Positions 43,501-52,230 of a DNA stretch of 64,000 bases are shown here, one piece after another. The stretch is from Procambarus clarkii. Its lineage: Eukaryota; Arthropoda; Malacostraca; Decapoda; Cambaridae. The stretch's first letter is position 1, and each line of letters starts with the position of its first letter. The position numbers and the translations under genes are program-made. The DNA is taken from positions 3,847,140 through 3,911,139 of the forward strand of contig NC_091188.1 of assembly GCF_040958095.1 (NCBI RefSeq). The letters run 5' to 3'. The notes beneath the pieces were generated by a model. That model had not been told where the DNA came from. It saw only the letters and a program-made list of their open reading frames with translations, and made no database searches.

Positions 43501-46500
43501 CAAAAACAGAAAAATCTTATACAACACTTTAATGCAAGTTTGAAGGCAATTAAACTGTATCAGAAGCAGCTACATTTGATTAACCAACCTTCATCCAACA
43601 ATTAAAAAATACAAATAGTCTGGTGTTGTTTATAACATTGAGGAATGTTTTGGTGTCAAAATAATAAATAAACTTGACATTTTCTCTTCCTAACACCTCA
43701 GTTTCAATCTTGATTAGATATGTGGTTGTGTCAGGATAGTTGAATCCCCCCCCCCCACCAACCCTCAGGCACGAAAAACATTATGTATAAAAGAACATAA
43801 TACATTATTTCTTCACTAGATATTTTAAACAAAACATCACAGAATATTGGTAATATTGGTAATACAGTAACAAGTGAATATGGATACTCAAATGTTCAGA
43901 TGTTTCTCCACATATGATCTTGGAATGATGTTTAGGCGAGTATGGTGGTGTTGAGGGTTCAGCCCGAGAAGTTGAAGGTAAGGTTAGGTTGGGTTGGGTG
44001 GGTTAAGATTGGTTTGGTTTAGTTAAGTTTGGTTAAATTTGGTTAGGTTAACATACACCAGTACAAGCTTGTTTCATCGGCATTATAAATTTGCTCAGAA
44101 GATAAAAAAATAGCCTTGCACAACCTCTTCAAAATTTGAACACATATTCCTGCACCATCTGCATCAGCAGATTGCCTTTCACCTCATAATTTTACACATC
44201 TAATACGATAACAAACCTTAAAGCTCCTTAGCCATCCATCAACCATCCTTTTTGCTTCCGTGGATAAACACAAAAACAAGACTGGATCGTCAGACTAGGT
44301 GTAGCAGTCGCACCACAGCAACATGGCGACCAGCTGCCAAACTACATAGGCCTCTCATGGGTGGAGGTGCCTGGGGTCGGACTCTCAAACAAATAGATGG
44401 AATAATCGAAAGACTGAGGTTCAACAGAACAATCGGGGAGTGTTCTGTATTTCCATTAGGCACAAAAATTTAATTGAACACACAAAATGATGCTGCATCA
44501 CTACTCACCATCATAATTTTTTTGATAATATTTGTCTTCCTCCTTCGAGTAGTTAATAATTTCATCCTCCTCTTGTCTGGTCTTCATAATTTTATTTTCC
44601 TCCTGTGATTTTTGTTTTGCTTCTCCATCTTTGTCATCATCATCATCTGATGCTTCACTTCCTGCCTCATTGTCATCACTTGACTGGGAACTGTCTTCAT
44701 CTAATAAATAATGATAAAGAAATTTGTGAAGGTTAAAAAATGAAAACACAAAGGATATTTATTTTTTCATGTTGGCTTGGTTTTCATTCAGACACTAAGA
44801 AAAGTGAGGATAAAAAAAGAGAGAGCAAACACATGGTCACAAAATATTGGAGGACAGTCAGGCACAAGTGAAAAACAAAAAACTAAAATGGGGTAGTCAT
44901 TGAAATTACGAAGTGAAGTTTAGACGAATAAATTAGGCTGCAGTGTGATGCCATTTTGAAAATAATAGGTTATCTTGAGATGATTTCGGAGCTTAGCGTC
45001 CCTGTGGCCCGGTCCTTGACCAGACCTTTTTGTTACACACCCCCAGGAAGCAACCCGTAGCAGCTGTCTAACTCCCAGGTACCTATTTACTGCTAGGTAA
45101 CTGGAGCATAAGAGTAAAAGGAACTTTTTGCCCATTTGTCTCCGCCTCAACTGGGGATCGAACCTGGAACCTCAGGACTACAAATTTGAAGCGCTGTCCA
45201 CTCAGCTGTCAGGCGCCCTGATTATTAACAACTAATAATATTAATAATAATTAACAACAATAATGATAGGAATCCAAGCAGAAAATAAAAACCTAATACA
45301 GTACTGTAATTATCCTCTTACATAACCCACTGATGCAACAGTTTTAAAGTTAAGCAAGGAAATTGCAAATACCATGAACTGCCTAGAAAACCTAGAAAGC
45401 AAGCACCAAATATTGTCCTTCAAGGAGAATTTAGCCTTTCAAATTTTAGGTGGAAAGTGATACATAATATTATACTGTACTAGAAAAAAATTCAGGTAGT
45501 AGTCTCGATCAATTAGCATACAACAGAGCAGTTATATGTTCTGCGACTGACAAGACTAATGAGACTGACAAGTTTGAGCTGAACCAACAGTTGAGCCAAC
45601 TAGGAGTAATACACTACCTGATATTCACAAATAATGAATAAATCAAGAGTACTGTATTACAATCTCAAATAAAAAACATTCAAACTACAATCTCATTTAA
45701 ATAACAATAAAGAAACTTCCATGTGTCCCCAACACATGTCTTTAGAGATTCTTTACAGCCAACATACAATCAGTGATGCACTTAACTACTGGAACTGCAG
45801 GAAAGTCCTAAAATTTAACTTCCTGGAAAGGAGATGAAACATCTCGTAAGATGATTGACCTTTCTGTGGACATGCCAGGTAGGACTGAACCTTTCTTCAG
45901 TCCTTCCCTAGCACCAGGATGAAATGGAAGGGACATTTAAGAGAACACTCAGCACTGGAAAAGAACGTAAACCTGTCATGAATGTGTTCAACGGGAGCCA
46001 GTAAGCTTGCTTTACGGAGCATTCGAGTGGAAGAGTTCGGAAAACAAATGACTGATTAGGCTACTAACCCGGAGGCTTGATCAGAAACCAAGTTTTGTCA
46101 CAAAGTAGAGGTGGTTAGGGAGAGCATAGGAAAATACAATATGCTAATCTTACCGCTTTCACTGGAGTTAGATGTCTCCTCTTCATTTTCATTAGCTGTA
46201 TCATTTGATGAATCTGCTTCCTTTTCTTTATCATCATTATCTTTATCTTCAACTACAGTTTTTTCACTTCTTGATGAATCATTAAGATTTTTGTCATTAC
46301 CATTACTCAGTTTTTCAAATGCTACTACACGTATTTGTTTTTCAGCAATTGGCTTATTATTTGAATTCTTGTTTTGTAATTGTAAGTCACCTTCTTTTTC
46401 ATTAACCAAATTTGTGTCAACACTTTCCTTCTTTACCAAGTTCTCCTCAACCACGATCCCATTTTGTATACTGGAATTTCCTGTTTCTTTTTCAGAGGTG

Positions 46501-49500
46501 GATAAATTGGTATCACTATTTGAAACCTTGTCAGTGCTGTCTTTAGGCTCCTCCTTAATTGTAACACTAGACTTATTAGCATCCTTAGTGACTTGACCAT
46601 CTGATATTTTCTCACTCAAACTATGTTCAGGTTCAATCTTAATTTCAGCTATAGGCTCAGCGTCTTTAAAAGGATCAACCTCTGGTGGTTGTTCTCCATT
46701 CACTTCAACTTGTGAACCGTTCTGACCACTAGAAACTTCCCCTTTAGACTTTCCATTTTCCACCGGTAATGTGGTATCATTGTTATCTACACTGACATCA
46801 TTGCCACCTCCACCCTCTACATTTATTCCCAGAGCATTTAAAACGTCTTCTTGTGTAAGCTTATTTATCCGAAAGAGGGGTGGTGGCGTCTCTTCTGATT
46901 TAGCTGAAATCTGTTAAAAAAAAAATAATTATTAATACATAATAATCATTAAAAAAATAAGTTCACCTAAAATTTAAAGCATTTAAAGTTTAAGCTTAGA
47001 CATTGGAATTTGTGTATTTTTATGAACAGTACTGTTAAACACCATCACACAATTGAACTATTCATGGTTTATATAAAGCTTAAGCCTACACAATAAGCAT
47101 AAATTTGTAACCCAGGGGTAGGGAAATCTTTTTGTCAAATGCAGGCTATATTTTACTTAGCAAGCGAAGATTTCATAAATTCATATTTTGTATTATGCAT
47201 GGTATACATTCAAATACATAAAAAAAAACAATCTGTCAATGAATAAAACAGATCGTGTTTAATTAATTTAATGTAGGAGTGCTATGGTGGCCATATTTAC
47301 TTATATTTAAAATAAATAATTAGATACGGAACACTTTTAGTATGACAAAGGAATTTATTTCATTCATTCTGCAAATAGTCTGGGGTAATTGGTTTTTGAT
47401 TTGGAGATCTGACTAATTAAAGCATTGCAAGTTTTCAACCGAGTTGTAGTATAATCGTATTTATGATTATACAAAGTTTTACTAGTACAGTATTTCACAT
47501 AAACTTTGAGTCACATTCACAGGCTGCACCGAGTGCTGTATTATAAAAGACTGACGGTTCTCCATAATTCATTGGTAAATAGCATCTTCTAAATCATTAT
47601 GCTCAGGAACTCAATGTTTTTACAATACCTCTCTTTCCACTGCTGACATCTACTTTATTCACAAACTATGTGACAGAGGACTAAAACTGTCTTGATCACC
47701 TTCATGACAGTTTATTTCAGATTTTATTTCAGATTGAAAGTGTTCTGCACTTTACATAATAAAAATGTAGTATAGTACATATTAGAGCAGCAGGAATTTA
47801 ATAAGGAATATATTTTACATTGTAATATACAGTGGAACCTCAGTTGATGAATGCCCCCCTTTACGAATTTTTCAGTTTACGAGCTCAGTTTCTTCATAAA
47901 ATTCGACATGGTATATGCGTTTTGCCTCGCTTGGCGAGTTTGTTGATACACGTATGGGTCGATGAGCATGTGGTTCCTGGTGGCACAGGAAAGGCGTGCT
48001 TCAGTTTATCAGTGTCTTCACCTAGTGATGTTCGCACTTTAATTTTTTGTAAAGAATTTCATTGTTTTCTGCTTTTTTGGTTTCTGAACATAAAAGTTCA
48101 TATTATATGGCACACCATGGGTCCCAAGAAAGTCAGTGGTACAGTTCAACCTAAGAAAATAAATTGTGAGGATAACAATAGAGGATAAACAAGAAATGTG
48201 ATGTCTCACTACAGACAAGTGTTAAGACGTAGGGAAAAACAAGTTTCTATGGAAAGATTCTTAGCGAGTTAAATAAGCAGTGAGCCACAACCAGGTCATA
48301 GTGATATGCAGGCAAAACATAGGAGAGAGAATACCCCAGAAAAGTCATCACTGCCTGATGTTATAATGGAAGGGGGACTCCCCTTCTAAACACTAACACC
48401 TCTCCTCCTCCCACCTCCTTACCATTTTCCATTTGCCAACAAAGAGTCCTCATTAAAGGTAAGATATACTTGTACATACTGTAGTACAAAATTTAAGTAC
48501 AGTAGTATGTATAAAATATATTTTTAAGTTAATATTTTTTCGGGGTGTGGAACGGATTAATTTAATTTACGTTATTTCTTACGGGAAAATTCGTTTCGGT
48601 TTACAAACTGTCTCTGGGAACGGATTAAATTCGCAAACAAAGGTACCACTGCATAGATAAAATGTGCCTATTAGATGCATTACTAACCTAACCTAAGCCT
48701 AAAATTACTGTAGAACACTTGTAAGTACAGTACTTGATGAAACCAGTTTTGACTGCCACACACTGAGGCTTCACTTGCTAAACATCTTTGTCCTTAACCC
48801 CTAAAGTGCAGCTATGATCAGAGATGCCTATTTGCCTGCGGGCAAGAAAATACAAATCTGTTCTTATAAAATAATACATTTGCATGCAAAATGAAAGACA
48901 ATTTTAAAAAGAAAAACACAAATATCTAAGGATTTTTATTTGTTGTAAAAATCAGGACGACACTACTGAAGGGGTCATTTGGGTCACAGATTGTGAAGAA
49001 GCAATATTGTTGACAACCCAAGTGAATGAGCAAGCGGTGGTGATTGTGTTTGTGTTTTTGCTGTTTCACTTTAGTTTAAATAATGTGGAATTACTCAATT
49101 TATATGCACAATTAAAATAAAGTATGGTACATATAGTACACACTGTGGAAGTGTGTGTACTGTATGTTGGCCTACAATGTAACATGTATACTGTACCTAT
49201 ATTGCATGTAAATCTATTCCTGAAATAGCTCAAAGGAAATGACTTGCAACCACTCATTATGCTGCTATTCCATCTGATTTAATCCAGAAATAGGTTTAAA
49301 AACCGGAGGGAAAGACTAATTTGTGATGACAATAACTGCACTACTTGTGGTACAAAACAATCTCATAAAAATAAATAACAAATGATAGCAGAATTTGTTC
49401 ATTGGTCTAAGTTAACTCTTTACATCAAATTAGACAGAGTATTATAACCATATTTAACATAATTTGAATAAAAAAATTGCTATAATTAAAATTAGCATAT

Positions 49501-52198
49501 ATGCACTGCATAATCCTGAATTAATGAATGATGATAACTGCACTTTAAGGATTAAATCATTTGTATCTCTACAGCTCAATCATAAATGATCTGATTGAAC
49601 GCCTAAACTGTGGACCTCAAACTACAAAGGTGCTGCCTATCCCATCCTTGAGCAGGTTTGTCATCTCATTTTATTTGCTTCACCTTCTCTATTCCCGTAG
49701 CTACAGTACTTCCTCTTCTCCCTGTTCCTTTACTATAATTCTAAAAATCTTCCTTTTCCCTGCTCCTCTGTAACTTTCTCTCCTTTGCCCACTTCTCTCC
49801 TCACCTTCTCAATTTCTCACAGCAGCATCTTTGTATTCTTCTCACTGCTCATACTCTCAAGGCATTCTTTAAGTTCTGTTATCTACCTATGCTACTCGTT
49901 AATATTTTTTGATGCATTTGTCTTTCTTTTGTTCAGGCCTTTATTTGTTCTCCCTTTTCTAACTGATAATTTTCCTCAATGTTTACTTCTTACCTATTGT
50001 GTAACTGCCCTTTAAATATACTGTGCAGTACAGTAGCTTCTGACTGCACCCTATTTTGCCAATTCATAAATTTCTATTTTGCTGTTTGAAAATTTCCATC
50101 CTGACCTAGCCATCCCTATTTTATCACATGTTCCATTTGGAATACCCCAATCTCTCTCTCCTATTCTTTCTACCCATCCTCTCCTCAGATCCCATATAGG
50201 GTGTCATTTATCACCACCTCCATTTTCCTTTTCTCTCTCATATATGTACTATATATATCCTTTATGTCTATGGCAGTTAATATATTATTCCTTATTGTAT
50301 ACTATGGTTTAAGCCTTTGCACCAGATATGCTTACCTCACCTGGCAACTAGTAAGAGGAAAGATGCTCCCCCAGTTTGTGCATAGTGAGTGTGCTTTCGT
50401 GATGCCTTCTGAAAACGTGCTTACCTTTTGCTTCAACATTGCTGAGCTGTGGAAACCCATTTTTTTCTTTGAGAGGCAGAATCGCCTCATGAAATTGTCA
50501 AGCCATTCTACGGTGGGTTTAAATTCTTTGTCAGACACCTGAAATGGAAAGTTTACCTCTTCACTGTACATGTATTTGTCCTTTATTATAGAATTATTAG
50601 AAATACACATATAATATTCATCAAGCACAGCTAATTAGATTACTGTATTTAGATTATGATTATTTAGATTTTTATATTATTTTTCTAGAATTCTTATAAC
50701 CAGTGTCATGAACCCCATGCTACAGTTTGCCTTGGGTGTATTTTGGCAACTGGTGAGGTGGTGCTCATTCATTATTATTAGTGGTGTCAAAAGTTTGGCA
50801 TTTGGTAATTAGTTCAACTTATTCTTAAGAAGGTTGGAATGCATTAGGACCGTATGCCCTAACCTCAGTCTGGCAAGCACACATTTATGTCCTCAATGCA
50901 GTTGGTTGACAAAGAACCAGGGGGGACAAGGTGTTTGATTTTGGCAATATTATTGTTAGCATTTCTGATACAAATACATTGTTTCATACTGTTTTTTACA
51001 TGTATATACAGTATTCTTGTATTGACCTCTTTGATATTTGGGTATGGGAGTTGGATAGTGTATGCAGTGACAAGTTCCATGACTATTTTTGCTTTTGATC
51101 AGCCTCTTTTCTTCAGTGCCATGAATTCCTATAATTACAGGAATTCAAGCAAAAATGTGATTTTCTAGTATCCAGAGGCCATCCAAAGAACTACTCTTGT
51201 ATCTGCTAGATTAATGAATGTGTAAGAAAGGTTTATGTTGGCAATGGTATTCTGGGAATCTGGATACAGTACCTGTATAGTATAAGACAAATTTAGAGTT
51301 GGGGAGTTGTAAATTATTTTTCAGCTTCAACAGTAGCTGTTGTTTCTGCCTTGTAAACAGAATCTACTTAAGGTAGGTTTTGCACTGTATAGTAGTGCTT
51401 GATTGGATATCTGGCAAGATATCCAGTTTCATCATGGGTTTTGGGGTTATATGTATACAGTTAATTGCAACTGGTATAAATTGTTTCATGTGCATGAAAC
51501 ATTTGCCACATGTTGTCAGTTGGGGCATTATTTTCAGGGTTCATTATTTTCTTTTGAAAAGGGAGTAAACATTAATTTATAGGACTTTTGATGAGCGGAT
51601 TTACTTTCTCTTATAAATTCTCGCCTAAAAGTTGCATCCACAGAGACCACTGAGATATCTAAAGTCCATTAATTTTTTATATTTTTTATATTCACTTTGA
51701 AGACTATTTTGTTGGTTGACTACTAAATTGGCTTCCAGCTTTGGCTTTCATCCCCTTCCCTATCTCTATGAATTCAGAGATTCTGGGTCCAGTGTTTTCC
51801 ATCTGCCCTGCACAGGCATTGCGACTTGGTTGGTCTCAGGCATGGTTAAGGGAGGGGCAGGCCCCCATTGTTTAAGGGGCCTGTTTCTTCTGGAGGAAGT
51901 CATGGGTTAGTAAGGAAGGTGATCATGATGATTCTGACTCCAAAATTGTGAATGAAAGCTAGTATTTTCAGTGCTGTTATGGTGGGAAACCTACAGTATT
52001 CTAGCTTTGCTTTGCATAAAGCATTACTGGTATATGTTTTTAGTATGGGTTTCCGTAGTGAGAGTTGTCCAGAACTACAGTATACTAACATTTTTGGTGG
52101 AAATTTCAAGATCTGAAAAGCACAGTGTCACTTGTTAAGTTTGTTGTCAAAGATGACTACAAACTTTATTTTGTTCATTTATTATTATTATTATTACT

Positions 52199-52230
<32 letters not shown>

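Noticed and set aside
43978..44052. Interstitial telomere-like (TTAGG) array
   Set aside because: Only a degenerate mix of GGTTA, GGGTT and GGTTT units; similar short taacctaacc strings occur at many places in the window.
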